From the NCBI GenBank assembly GCA_020633955.1, contig JACKCP010000002.1:307039-371038 (forward strand): a DNA stretch of 64,000 bases. Direction: 5' to 3'. Of this stretch, positions 24,208-33,051 are shown one piece after another. Within the stretch, counting starts at the first letter, position 1. Each line of letters begins with the position of its first letter. This DNA comes from Desulfobacteraceae bacterium (lineage in GTDB: Bacteria > Desulfobacterota > Desulfobacteria > Desulfobacterales > JACKCP01). The position numbers and the translations under genes are program-made. Under the pieces are notes generated by a model. That model did no database searches. It saw nothing but the letters and a program-made list of their open reading frames with translations, and was not told the origin of the DNA.

Positions 24208-24228
24208 CTGCCGGGACCACCCCGGCAG
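24208..24228 (-). terminator. GC-rich hairpin between the Fe-S oxidoreductase gene and etfB
   Basis: A perfect eight-base inverted repeat, CTGCCGGG-ACCAC-CCCGGCAG, sits 10 bases past the stop of the upstream gene. No T-run follows on the minus strand, so it is either a weak or factor-assisted terminator, or an RNA-stability hairpin that sets etfBA apart. Confidence 0.55.
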
Positions 24229-24237
24229 ATGTTTTAT

Positions 24238-26313
24238 CTAAACAAGGTGTCTTTCTATAAGCTCAACAAAATCTATAGCTACCATTTTATCTTCCATGTT
24301 GGCAACCTTAATCGCATCTTCCATGTTAACCATACAGAAAGGACAAGCTGTAACCATAACGTTTGCACCGGCTTTTGCAGCCATTTTAACCCTTAGAACA
24401 CCCATTCTTTCCTCTTCCTCTGGCTCATAGAAAAGCATAAGTCCACCACCAGAACAGCAGAATGACCTGTCACGGCTTCTAAGCATTTCAGAAAGACGAA
24501 GATTTGGAATAGCTGTAATAGCTTCTCTTGGAGCTTCATAAACAGCATTATGGCGGCCAAGGTAGCATGGATCATGATAAGTATAAACTTTTGAAGCATC
24601 TTCAACAGGATTAAGTCTTAAAGCACCTGTCTTAATGCATCTTGCAACTACTTCAGAGATATGTTCAACAGGAATTCCAAGATCAGGATAATCGTTTTTC
24701 AAAGCATTGTAAGCATGCGGGTCTGCTGTAACAATTCTTTTTGCACCAGACTGCTTGATCATTTCAATGTTGTGATTTCTGAGTTCTCTGTAAAGAAGTT
24801 CTTCACCAAACCTTAGAACCTCGTTTCCTGAATCCTTTTCATTCTGACCAAGAATACCAAAATCAATTCCAGCCTTTTTAAGAATTCTTACAGTTGCTTT
24901 TGTTATTTCAAGCATCCTGTCATCATAGGAAGAAATCGAGTCAACGAAGAAAAGTGTGTCTGCAGTTGTCTCACCGTCAAGAACCTTAATTTCGCCTTCT
25001 TCTGCAAAATCTTTGATCCAGGCATCACGTTTCTTAGGAGCCTTACCCCAGGCGTTGCCTTTTTTGGAAAGCTGCTGAAGAGGTTTCTGAAGAGTCTGTG
25101 GAACTTCACCGTTATCAACCATTCCTCTTCTCATATCAACCATTTTATCGATATATTCAATTCCAAGAGGACATTCTTCTTCACAGGCACCGCATGTTGT
25201 ACAAGACCAGATTTCATCCGCCTCGAAAACACCGCCGATTACTTCAGGTGACTTAAGAATATCACCGCTCAGCGGATAGTTTTTAAATATTGCATCACGG
25301 CCGCGGATTGTAATAAATCTTGGTGAAAGCGGACGTCCTACTGTAGCAGCTGGACAGTTATCTGAGCATCTGCCGCAGTCAGCACATGTGTAGAAGTCAA
25401 GAATATGTTTCCATGTAAAATCTTCAAGCTTCTTAACACCTATTGAATCAAGATTTTCAATTTCTTCGTCTGTAAGTCCGTAAACAGGAGGCTTGATATT
25501 ACCTTTACGAATACGCATGAAGAAAACATTGAAAAGAGATGTGATAACATGAAAATGCTTTCCAAGAGGAAGAAAACATAGAAAGAAAAAGAATGTAAAA
25601 TCATGCACATAGTATGCTGCAATATGAATGGTCTGAAGTTTTGCAGGAGCAGTTTCAGCAGTTCCGACAAAAATATTGTTGAAGAACCATGCCAGAGTGC
25701 CTGGTGCAACAAAATGAGACTCGCCGTGTGCAACTGAAGCAGCTGCAATTGCAGACGCATCAAACATACTTTCAGACAGCATAAGAGTACTGATGATCAT
25801 TAGAACAAAAACAGCTTCAGCGTTATGATTTTTTCCGAATCTTTCAGGGACTTCATAACGTTCAGGTCTGAATATTCCTCTTCTGATAGCAGCAATAACA
25901 CAGGCAAAGAATACGAAAGTAGCTGCATAATCCTTGATTGTGTTGTAAATGATTCCGCCGATCTGGTCATCTGCAAGTCCTGGAAGAGCAAAATCAGGAA
26001 CTACACCAATAATTACCAGAAGCGAAGATCTTAATGCGAGTGATAAAAATCCAAAGAATATAACAATATGCAAAACACCCGCCATCATATAGCGAGGCTG
26101 TCTCCACTGAAGAAGCCAGATTTTGATGACCATGTAGATTCTTTGCGGAATATTGTCCATTCTTTCATCGTTGCGTGCTCTAACAAGAGGCGCAACCCTT
26201 TTTGCCATAATGTATACCCAGAGTCCGATTCCCACAAGAGGTATGGCTATTGAAAGCAATACCAGTGGTATTCCGAAAAATGAGTAGTGAGCAGGAGCTA
26301 TAATTGGTTCCAT
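24238..26313 (-). CDS. Membrane Fe-S oxidoreductase, ETF:menaquinone oxidoreductase-like (HdrD/NarI-type fusion)
   Basis: A 691-residue protein. The N-terminal third has about six membrane helices with a NarI-like haem-b/quinone architecture. Two 4Fe-4S motifs follow (CADCGRCSDNCPA and CTTCGACEEECPLG), then two cysteine-rich CCG modules ending in HDPCYLGRHN, FCCSGGGLML and TACPFCMVN. The same fusion accompanies etfBA in fatty-acid- and aromatic-degrading anaerobes. There it is thought to pass ETF electrons to menaquinone, in place of the flavin-type ETF-QO. Its position between the acyl-CoA dehydrogenase and etfBA supports that role. Confidence 0.9.
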   Translation of the reverse strand: MEPIIAPAHYSFFGIPLVLLSIAIPLVGIGLWVYIMAKRVAPLVRARNDERMDNIPQRIYMVIKIWLLQWRQPRYMMAGVLHIVIFFGFLSLALRSSLLVIIGVVPDFALPGLADDQIGGIIYNTIKDYAATFVFFACVIAAIRRGIFRPERYEVPERFGKNHNAEAVFVLMIISTLMLSESMFDASAIAAASVAHGESHFVAPGTLAWFFNNIFVGTAETAPAKLQTIHIAAYYVHDFTFFFFLCFLPLGKHFHVITSLFNVFFMRIRKGNIKPPVYGLTDEEIENLDSIGVKKLEDFTWKHILDFYTCADCGRCSDNCPAATVGRPLSPRFITIRGRDAIFKNYPLSGDILKSPEVIGGVFEADEIWSCTTCGACEEECPLGIEYIDKMVDMRRGMVDNGEVPQTLQKPLQQLSKKGNAWGKAPKKRDAWIKDFAEEGEIKVLDGETTADTLFFVDSISSYDDRMLEITKATVRILKKAGIDFGILGQNEKDSGNEVLRFGEELLYRELRNHNIEMIKQSGAKRIVTADPHAYNALKNDYPDLGIPVEHISEVVARCIKTGALRLNPVEDASKVYTYHDPCYLGRHNAVYEAPREAITAIPNLRLSEMLRSRDRSFCCSGGGLMLFYEPEEEERMGVLRVKMAAKAGANVMVTACPFCMVNMEDAIKVANMEDKMVAIDFVELIERHLV

Positions 26314-26414
26314 ACAGCCTTTCCTTCCCCCTTCTTTAAAAAGTTAAAATTTATATAATTTATTTTTTGTTTCCTTAAATTTTCCGAGGGATCGTTCAAT
26401 CCTTTAATAAAGTT

Positions 26415-26497
26415 ATGCCGGATCAGTCAAGGAAAAAATATTATCATCCAAAAAACAAAGATCCGGCATGAACCTGAGCAGAAACAATCTGCTCAGG
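26415..26497 (-). other. Two inverted repeats after the acyl-CoA dehydrogenase gene
   Basis: CCTGAGCAG-AAACAAT-CTGCTCAGG (26473..26497) forms a nine-pair hairpin 18 bases past the stop. ATGCCGGATC at 26415..26424 pairs with GATCCGGCAT at 26460..26469. Neither has a T-run in the minus direction. They probably mark the transcript end or a processing site between the dehydrogenase and the Fe-S oxidoreductase gene. Confidence 0.5.
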
Positions 26498-26514
26498 AAT
26501 ATTACAAGAAGCAG

Positions 26515-28320
26515 TTAAGAAACAAATGAAGCTTCGTCAATTTCTACTGTTGCCGAATCATTGTCAAGGATTGCCTGCATCTTACCCATTGTTACAGGAA
26601 GAACAGAATTGATGAAATACTGTGCAGATTTGATAAGGCCATTGTAGAAGATATCTTCTTTTTTCTTTTTACCAAGATTCTGCTGTGCGATGGTTGCTCT
26701 CCAAAGAAGCATCCATGCGGCACAAACATCTCCTGTAGCTTCCATGAACGGATGAGCAAATGCAAATGCAGTCTTTACTTTTTCGCTCATTGCAGTTTTG
26801 CCAAGATGCATTGCAACTTCGCCAAGTTTGTTAAGCACTGTTTCAACTTTTCCTGCAAGATCAGCTACGCCGTCAACTTTTTTGGCTTCTCCTATGGTTT
26901 TTGCAATCTGTGCTGAAAGATCCATGAAAAGTTTGCCTTTTTTCATTCCAAGCTTACGGCCAAGAAGGTCCATAGCCTGAATACCGTTTGTTCCTTCATA
27001 AATCATTGTAATACGGCAGTCCCTTAAAAGCTGAGCCTGAGGATATTCTTCAATAAAGCCGTATCCGCCGTATACCTGCATACCATGGGAGCACACTTCA
27101 AAAGCCTTGTCTGTAACATAGCCTTTTCCAATTGGAGTAAGGATTTCTGCAAGTCCTTCCCACATTGCCTTTTCATCTTCGTTTTCAGCTGTTTCTGCCT
27201 TGTCGTAGCACATTGCAAGATAGTAAAGAATACTTCTCATTGCTTCAACATAGGATTTCATGATTAGAAGCTGACGCCTTACATCAGGATGATTGATGAT
27301 TGCAACCCCACCAGCCTTTGGATTGGTCAGATCAGCACCCTGAACTCTTTCTTTGGCATAGTTTACAGCGTTAAGGTATGAAGCTGAAGCACATGCAAAA
27401 CCCTGAAGTCCAACAAGCTGCCTTGCTTCGTTCATCATAAGGAACATATGAGCCATTCCCTTGTTTTCTTCTCCAAGAAGAGTTCCTATGCAATTATCCT
27501 TTTCTCCAAGTGAAAGAGTACATGTGCAGTTTCCGTGGATACCCATTTTGTGCTCTATACCTGTACAGGTAACATCGTTGAATTCACCAAGTGAACCATC
27601 TTTGTTAACCCTGTATTTTGGAACAAGGAAAAGAGAAATACCTTTTGTTCCGGCTGGTGCACCTTCTATTCTTGCAAGAACCGGGTGAATTATATTATCT
27701 GAAAGCTGAGTCTGCTCGCCGCCAGAAATAAAAATTTTCTGTCCCTTAATTTTATATGTGCCGTCGCCCTGTGGTATTGCAACTGTTTCAAGAGCACCAA
27801 CATCAGATCCAGCACCAGGTTCTGTAAGCAGCATTGTTCCGCACCATTCACCTGTATATACTTTTTTAAGGTAAACAGCTTTCTGCTCCTCTGTTCCAAA
27901 ACTTTCAATCAGCTTTCCACATCCATGTGTAAGACCAGGATACATCATAAGAGGAAAGTTTGCCCCATTGAAATATTCGCTTGCAGCAAGAGCAACAGAC
28001 TTTGGCATTCCCTGTCCGCCCCACTCTGGATCTTCTGTCATCGCTGTCCACTCACCATCCTTAAGAAGGTTGTAAACTCTTACAAAAGATTCAGGAATTT
28101 TTACAACACCGTTTCCTTCAAAAGTACACCCTACCTCGTCGCCTTCCTTGACTGTTGGATATATTTCATCAACTGCAAGTTTCCTTGCTTCCTTGATTAT
28201 CATATCAATTGTTTTTTTGTTGAATGCTGAAAATTTTTCAAATTTGCTGAAGTCGCCTACTTCCAGCTGCTCATGTAAAACAAATTCAACATCTCTTTTT
28301 TCTGAAATTATCTGTGCCAT
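26515..28320 (-). CDS. Acyl-CoA dehydrogenase (long, AcdB/FadE-like with C-terminal extension)
   Basis: A 601-residue FAD enzyme, longer than the 380-residue classical form. It has an N-terminal helical domain, a middle beta domain (about 160-280, MLLTEPGAGSDVG) and an acyl-CoA-dehydrogenase C-terminal domain with DCRITMIYEGTNGIQAMDLLG, where the Glu of YEGT is the likely catalytic base. An additional helical domain (about 470-600) is of the PF12806 type. It oxidises an acyl-CoA to the 2-enoyl-CoA and reduces EtfAB. It lies 24 bases after the TetR gene, so it should be controlled by that repressor. Chain-length preference cannot be read from sequence. Confidence 0.94.
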   Translation of the reverse strand: MAQIISEKRDVEFVLHEQLEVGDFSKFEKFSAFNKKTIDMIIKEARKLAVDEIYPTVKEGDEVGCTFEGNGVVKIPESFVRVYNLLKDGEWTAMTEDPEWGGQGMPKSVALAASEYFNGANFPLMMYPGLTHGCGKLIESFGTEEQKAVYLKKVYTGEWCGTMLLTEPGAGSDVGALETVAIPQGDGTYKIKGQKIFISGGEQTQLSDNIIHPVLARIEGAPAGTKGISLFLVPKYRVNKDGSLGEFNDVTCTGIEHKMGIHGNCTCTLSLGEKDNCIGTLLGEENKGMAHMFLMMNEARQLVGLQGFACASASYLNAVNYAKERVQGADLTNPKAGGVAIINHPDVRRQLLIMKSYVEAMRSILYYLAMCYDKAETAENEDEKAMWEGLAEILTPIGKGYVTDKAFEVCSHGMQVYGGYGFIEEYPQAQLLRDCRITMIYEGTNGIQAMDLLGRKLGMKKGKLFMDLSAQIAKTIGEAKKVDGVADLAGKVETVLNKLGEVAMHLGKTAMSEKVKTAFAFAHPFMEATGDVCAAWMLLWRATIAQQNLGKKKKEDIFYNGLIKSAQYFINSVLPVTMGKMQAILDNDSATVEIDEASFVS

Positions 28321-28344
28321 AATCTTCTCCTAAGTTGATATTAA

Positions 28345-28959
28345 TTATTTATTCAAACCAAAAGAATCAGGGATTGCCCCTAAACCTTTGAAAATGAAAT
28401 CAACAAGCTTTTCTGAAACATTGAAAACATCCAGTTTTTTGTTTTCTTTTACAATAAGGGTATTAATAATTTCGTTTATAGAACCTGAAACAGCATTCTT
28501 TATAAAATCCAAATCTTCATCTGCACTGACAATACCTTCAGACTGTCCAAGCTGAAAGATATCCTTCAGCAGCTGCCTGTACCTTACAGATAATTCCTGA
28601 ATTTTTGGCTGGCAGTCATGAATTCTGAAAAGCTCACACTGATAAACCACTGCAATATTTCTGTCTTCTGAAAAAATTTTTATATGAGAATAGATCAGAT
28701 TAAACAGCTTTTCTCTTGAATTTCTGCCTTGATTTACAGCCTCTTCAAATTTTTTAAATATTTTTTCTCCCCTGTCGTCTGCAAACTTTATCAGGATATC
28801 CTTTTTATTTTTAAAATAAAGGTAAATTGTTCCGTCAGCCACTCCAGCTCTAGCAGCTATTTTTGAAACCGTTGAATTATCAACTCCGTGCTCAGCAAAG
28901 ACCTTAACTGCCGAGTCAAGAATTGTTGAGTATTTTCCTTCTCTATCTTCTGTTTGCAA
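28345..28959 (-). CDS. TetR-family regulator of fatty-acid oxidation (FadR/PsrA-like)
   Basis: A 204-residue protein. The N-terminal TetR helix-turn-helix (about 8-55) reads ILDSAVKVFAEHGVDNSTVS and GVADGTIYLYFKNKKDIL, and a helical ligand domain follows. It is encoded directly ahead of the acyl-CoA dehydrogenase and on the same strand. Together with the operator palindrome on its own promoter, this points to an acyl-CoA-responsive repressor of this operon, as in FadR/PsrA-type systems; the ligand is inferred. Confidence 0.9.
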   Translation of the reverse strand: MQTEDREGKYSTILDSAVKVFAEHGVDNSTVSKIAARAGVADGTIYLYFKNKKDILIKFADDRGEKIFKKFEEAVNQGRNSREKLFNLIYSHIKIFSEDRNIAVVYQCELFRIHDCQPKIQELSVRYRQLLKDIFQLGQSEGIVSADEDLDFIKNAVSGSINEIINTLIVKENKKLDVFNVSEKLVDFIFKGLGAIPDSFGLNK

Positions 28960-29010
28960 GACAAAAATCCTATGTTCTGTTCATAAAAAACTTATACTTA
29001 ACTAGAAGTT

Positions 29011-29052
29011 TGAATGTCCATTCATTTATCAATTAAACAACGTTATTGTCAA
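29011..29052 (-). promoter_or_regulatory. Promoter with overlapping TetR-type operator
   Basis: On the minus strand there is TTGACA (29052..29047), a 16-base spacer, GATAAA (29030..29025), then the palindrome TGAATGGACATTCA (29024..29011) covering the predicted start site. Its six-base arms TGAATG/CATTCA are the arm type used by fatty-acid TetR repressors such as Bacillus FadR. The site is 52 bases before the TetR ATG, so binding would block both the regulator gene and the dehydrogenase gene. The remainder of the 340-base gap up to 29299 shows no clear feature except a ribosome site before the next gene. Confidence 0.7.
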
Positions 29053-29299
29053 GAAAAAGAAAATTTTCAAATTATTACCGTTTCGGTTACCCGGTAAACA
29101 TTAAAACTTTAAAAATACAGGTTTTATAAATCAGAAATAACTCATGGAAAAAAAAACAGTTATCTGGTAGTCTAGTGAACTATTCATTCCAACAGCCTTA
29201 ATTTTTTAGCAGTGATTTAAAAAATGTGTTCAGAAATTCATGCAAGCAAAGAATTTCTGACCTGATTTTTTAACAAACAGCCAGAAGGAGAACTAAATA

Positions 29300-30229
29300 A
29301 TGCCTGTACCAAAGTTTTATAAAAAATTTATTTTTTTATTCTTACTGTCAATAACCATTGTTTTGACAGGATGCAATACCAATGAAGATATTGCAGATGA
29401 CACATCAAAAGAAGCTGAAATTGAAAGAGGATTAAGTGCTCTTGATGATTTCAATTATACTTCTGCAAAAAATATATTTGAAAACCTTAAAAACAAATAT
29501 CCCGGGGACAATAATCTGAAATCCTATTACTCAAACGCTCTGGCAGGAATGGCAGGCCTTGATACATATAACCTGATGGCAACTGTTGATGAACTTGATG
29601 ATGAGGGAAATGAAGGAGCAACAATAGAAATTGTTGGCAGAACACTCTCAGGATCGGATTCACAGGGAACAGCCACACTTACAGCCTCACAAATCAAGGA
29701 CAAAATTGGAATGTTTGAAGAGGCAATAGACGCCATCCTTGAAATAGCAGATAAAGATTACAGTGAGTTGATCTCAACCAAGTATCCCCAGGCGGATATA
29801 GTTCTTGGTGAACTGCTTACCCAGGAAGATATTGCAAAACTTACTAATGATGAACTTGTTCAGCTTGGCCTTATGAGTATAAATCATGCTGTTTTGGTAA
29901 TTGGTGATATTCTTCTTGAAATTTCAGGTGAGAGTTCAATTACTCTTACAGAGAGCTCTTTTAAGAGAGTCCATGAAACCAATAAAAATCTATTCGTTAA
30001 CGATATCAGCAGTCAGTTAAAAAAATTATCCATTGATATTGAGCTGGTTTACAATGCAGTTCAGGCTATAATTGAGTTTCTTAATCTGGATGAAGATGAT
30101 GAAAATGACTTAAGTAAAGAATTTGAACTTTTCAGAACAGAACTTGACAACGGGAACGGAGATGATTCTGATTCCGGAGATGGTTATATAACTTACAACG
30201 AACTTGAGTTCTATCTTGAAAACCTTTAA
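29300..30229 (+). CDS. TPR-containing lipoprotein of unknown function
   Basis: A 309-residue protein with a lipobox signal peptide (LSITIVLTGCN, Cys at about 25). A TPR-like hairpin follows (about 40-75, GLSALDDFNYTSAKNIFENLKNKYPGD with a repeated helix), then helical sequence with an acidic Gly/Asp-rich end (DNGNGDDSDSGDGY) that may bind calcium. A strong AAGGAG precedes the ATG. It is followed 32 bases on by a beta-barrel protein gene, so the two likely form a pair at the outer membrane. No family name could be given. Confidence 0.7.
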   Translation: MPVPKFYKKFIFLFLLSITIVLTGCNTNEDIADDTSKEAEIERGLSALDDFNYTSAKNIFENLKNKYPGDNNLKSYYSNALAGMAGLDTYNLMATVDELDDEGNEGATIEIVGRTLSGSDSQGTATLTASQIKDKIGMFEEAIDAILEIADKDYSELISTKYPQADIVLGELLTQEDIAKLTNDELVQLGLMSINHAVLVIGDILLEISGESSITLTESSFKRVHETNKNLFVNDISSQLKKLSIDIELVYNAVQAIIEFLNLDEDDENDLSKEFELFRTELDNGNGDDSDSGDGYITYNELEFYLENL

Positions 30230-30261
30230 CTCAAAAACATCAAATATCCGGAGATCAAAAA

Positions 30262-31368
30262 ATGGCAGATTCTGTTTTAAAAAATAAATTGATATTCTTT
30301 ATTGTACTTTTTTCTTCTATTGTACTTTTTTCTTCAAATTCATTTTCTAAACCATATCAACGATTTTATACGGGTGTAAGACCAATTGGAATGGGAGGCG
30401 CATTTACAGCGGTATCAGATGATAGAAACACTCTTTTTTACAACCCTGCAGGTCTTTCAAGGATAAACAACTTTTCACTTGCCATTTTAGACCCTGTTGC
30501 AGGTGTAGGGGAAAACAGTCTTGATATCTACTCAGATGCTGATGATACAGATATGGATGATACAGGAGAAGTAACGGATCTTTTAAGAAAACATACAGGA
30601 GATCATCTTCACCTATATGCCTCATTAACCCCTCAAATAGGATTCAGAATTAAAAATCTGGGAGTAATGGTAAGTGCCTTTGGTATTGCAAGTGTTGATT
30701 CTTCCGTAAGAAATCCGGTCTATCCCGAGCTTCACCTTACCGCACGTGCTGATATTGGAGGCATAGGCGGTATTGGCTTTTCCGTACCTGGAATAAAAGG
30801 CCTAAGGGCTGGAATTGCCTTTAAATCAATAAGCAGAGAAAGTATTGATGAAGTTTATACTCCTGCACAAATAGCATCGGATGATTTTGAAGACATAATT
30901 GAAGACGATAAACAGTCTGGCACAGGCACAGGCTTAGATATCGGAATAATCTACACCCTTCCCTGGGATGGCTTTTTTCAAACAGATATTGCTTTGACTG
31001 GACAAAATATTCCTGAAATTGAATTTGACGAAAATGAAAAACTTCCAACAGAATGGACAGCAGGTATTGCGGTAAAAAAAGAAATTGGTCCAGTTTCTGC
31101 TGTTGCAGCCCTTGACTACAGGGATATTACAAACAGCATTGAAGAAGACGATGATCTTTCCAAAAGAATCCATATGGGTGCAGAAATAAAGTTCAAAGAC
31201 TTAATAGCAATAAGAGGAGGGTTTAATCAGGGTTATCCAACCTTTGGTGCAAGCCTTGACCTGTGGGTGATAAAGTTTGATGCTGCAATGTATTCAGAAG
31301 AAGTAGGTGCATATGCTGGACAAAAAGAAGATAAAAGATATATTGGACAGCTTACCATAGGGTGGTAA
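30262..31368 (+). CDS. Outer-membrane beta-barrel protein, PorV/UPF0164/FadL-like
   Basis: A 368-residue protein with a signal peptide (about 1-30), then the tell-tale start RFYTGVRPIGMGGAFTAVSD and NTLFYNPAGLSRI. That motif marks the PorV / UPF0164 / TraF-like branch of FadL-type barrels. Alternating hydrophobic strands continue to the end, including TLPWDGFFQTDIALTGQNIP and GAEIKFKDLIAIRGG. The C-terminus is GQLTIGW, a plausible final strand. Transport of a hydrophobic ligand or a secretion-accessory role are both possible. It is probably co-transcribed with the preceding lipoprotein. Confidence 0.75.
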   Translation: MADSVLKNKLIFFIVLFSSIVLFSSNSFSKPYQRFYTGVRPIGMGGAFTAVSDDRNTLFYNPAGLSRINNFSLAILDPVAGVGENSLDIYSDADDTDMDDTGEVTDLLRKHTGDHLHLYASLTPQIGFRIKNLGVMVSAFGIASVDSSVRNPVYPELHLTARADIGGIGGIGFSVPGIKGLRAGIAFKSISRESIDEVYTPAQIASDDFEDIIEDDKQSGTGTGLDIGIIYTLPWDGFFQTDIALTGQNIPEIEFDENEKLPTEWTAGIAVKKEIGPVSAVAALDYRDITNSIEEDDDLSKRIHMGAEIKFKDLIAIRGGFNQGYPTFGASLDLWVIKFDAAMYSEEVGAYAGQKEDKRYIGQLTIGW

Positions 31369-31385
31369 AGTTAAACAGACTCAAT

Positions 31386-31415
31386 AAAAAAGGCAGAAAT
31401 TTGTCTGTCTTTTTT
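31386..31415 (+). terminator. Terminator between the barrel gene and yejF
   Basis: AAAAAGGCAGA at 31386 pairs with TCTGTCTTTTT after a short loop, with one G-U pair, and a T-run follows on the plus strand. The two flanking genes converge and the A-rich left arm would let it also serve the yej transcript. Confidence 0.75.
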
Positions 31416-31442
31416 ATATTCCAAAAACAGATTCTTGCAATC

Positions 31443-33050
31443 CTACCATTCAAGGTTAAAACAAGAAGCATTTATAAGTTTTCTTGTATAGTCACTCAAA
31501 GGATTTAAAAAAAGTTCTTTAGTATTGTTCTCCTCAATAATTTTTCCGTCTTTCATAACAATTGTCCTGCCTGCAATTTCCCTTACAAGCTTTAGATCAT
31601 GGGAAATGAATATATATGAAATCTTTCGCTTTTTCTGAATATTTTTCAAAAGGCTGATAACCTGAAACTGAACAGTCCTGTCAAGTGATGAGGTGGGCTC
31701 ATCAAGTAAAATTATTTCAGGTTCTAAAACAAGTGCCCTTGCAATTGCAATTCTCTGCCTCTGTCCCCCTGAAAACTCATGTGGATAGTGATTAAGGCAG
31801 TCTGATGGAAGCATTACTTCCTCTAAAACATCTTCAACAATTTTTTTTCTTGTGCTTAAATCAAAATTTCTATGAACAAGAAGACCTTCTGAAATTATTT
31901 CAAAAACACTCATTCTTGGATTCAGACTTCCGTAAGGGTCCTGAAAAACAACCTGAATTTCTGATCTTATTTTTCTTAAATATGAAGATTTGAGATTATC
32001 AATTCTTTTGTTCTTGAAATAAATTTCTCCCCTTGAATCAACAAGCCTTAAAAGCGAAAGCCCAAGGGTTGTCTTGCCGGAACCGCTTTCTCCGACAATT
32101 CCAAGAGTTTCACCCTTTTTAAGATGAAAATCAATTTTATCAACAGCCTTGATAAAACCCTTTGTTCTCTTTAAAAAGCCTTTTTTAAGCGGGAACCAGA
32201 CTTTAAGACTTTTTGCTTCAAGAACCGTTTCATTATCCAGGCTTTCTTCAAACCCGAAATCATTTTTTGAACCTATCAGTTTTTTTGTATAATCATGGAA
32301 AGGATTTTCAAAAATTTCTTCAGCTTTTCCATATTCAAGAGCTTTGCCGTCTTTCATTACAAGAACTTTGTCTGCAATACTTTTCACAAGCAAAAGGTCA
32401 TGGCTTATAAAAATCATGGACATGGAAAGCCTTTTCTTGAGATCAGCCAGAAGTTTTAAAATTTCAGCCTGAACAGTTACATCAAGTGCTGTGGTTGGTT
32501 CATCTGCAATTAAAATATCAGGATTCTGGGCAATTGCCATGGCAATCATGACCCTTTGTCTCTGCCCTCCTGAAAGCTCGTGCGGATATGAGTCATATCT
32601 TTTTTCAGGTTCATTAATTCCGACCAGTTTAAGAAGTTCAACCACTTTTTTTCTTGTGTTTTTAAGCTTTTCACCAGAATGAATCAGAAAAACCTCACCA
32701 ATCTGTTTTCCGATTTTATGAAGAGGGTTTAAGGAGGACATCGGCTCCTGAAAAATCATTGCAATTTTTTTTGTTCTGAGCTTTTGGAGATATGATTCAG
32801 GCATTTTTAAAATATCTGTATTTTTATACAATATCTCGCCTTTTACCTCACAAAACGGAGGTTTTGGCAAAAGGCCGATTATTGATTTTGCTGTAACTGA
32901 TTTTCCTGAACCGCTTTCTCCAACAATTGCAAGGGTTTCTTTTTTGTTAAGCTGAAAATCAATTGATTTTACGGATTCAATGCTTTTTCCTGCCTTTTTA
33001 TTAAAACTTATATTGAGATTTTTTACTTCCAGAATAAAATCGTTTTTCAT
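31443..33050 (-). CDS. yejF: Peptide/microcin-type ABC transporter, double ATPase YejF
   Basis: About 535 residues carrying two full ABC ATPase domains. Each has Walker A (IVGESGSGKSVTAKS and IVGESGSGKTTLGLS), signature LSGGQRQRV or FSGGQRQRI, and Walker B (LIADEPTTALD and LLDEPTSSLD). A tandem ATPase is the YejF type, unlike separate OppD and OppF. The start at ATG 33050 (MKNDFILEVKNLNIS) has GAGGGAT upstream; a longer reading to 33095 would run into yejE. It is the last gene of yejABEF. Confidence 0.93.
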   Translation of the reverse strand: MKNDFILEVKNLNISFNKKAGKSIESVKSIDFQLNKKETLAIVGESGSGKSVTAKSIIGLLPKPPFCEVKGEILYKNTDILKMPESYLQKLRTKKIAMIFQEPMSSLNPLHKIGKQIGEVFLIHSGEKLKNTRKKVVELLKLVGINEPEKRYDSYPHELSGGQRQRVMIAMAIAQNPDILIADEPTTALDVTVQAEILKLLADLKKRLSMSMIFISHDLLLVKSIADKVLVMKDGKALEYGKAEEIFENPFHDYTKKLIGSKNDFGFEESLDNETVLEAKSLKVWFPLKKGFLKRTKGFIKAVDKIDFHLKKGETLGIVGESGSGKTTLGLSLLRLVDSRGEIYFKNKRIDNLKSSYLRKIRSEIQVVFQDPYGSLNPRMSVFEIISEGLLVHRNFDLSTRKKIVEDVLEEVMLPSDCLNHYPHEFSGGQRQRIAIARALVLEPEIILLDEPTSSLDRTVQFQVISLLKNIQKKRKISYIFISHDLKLVREIAGRTIVMKDGKIIEENNTKELFLNPLSDYTRKLINASCFNLEW

Positions 33051-33051
33051 A

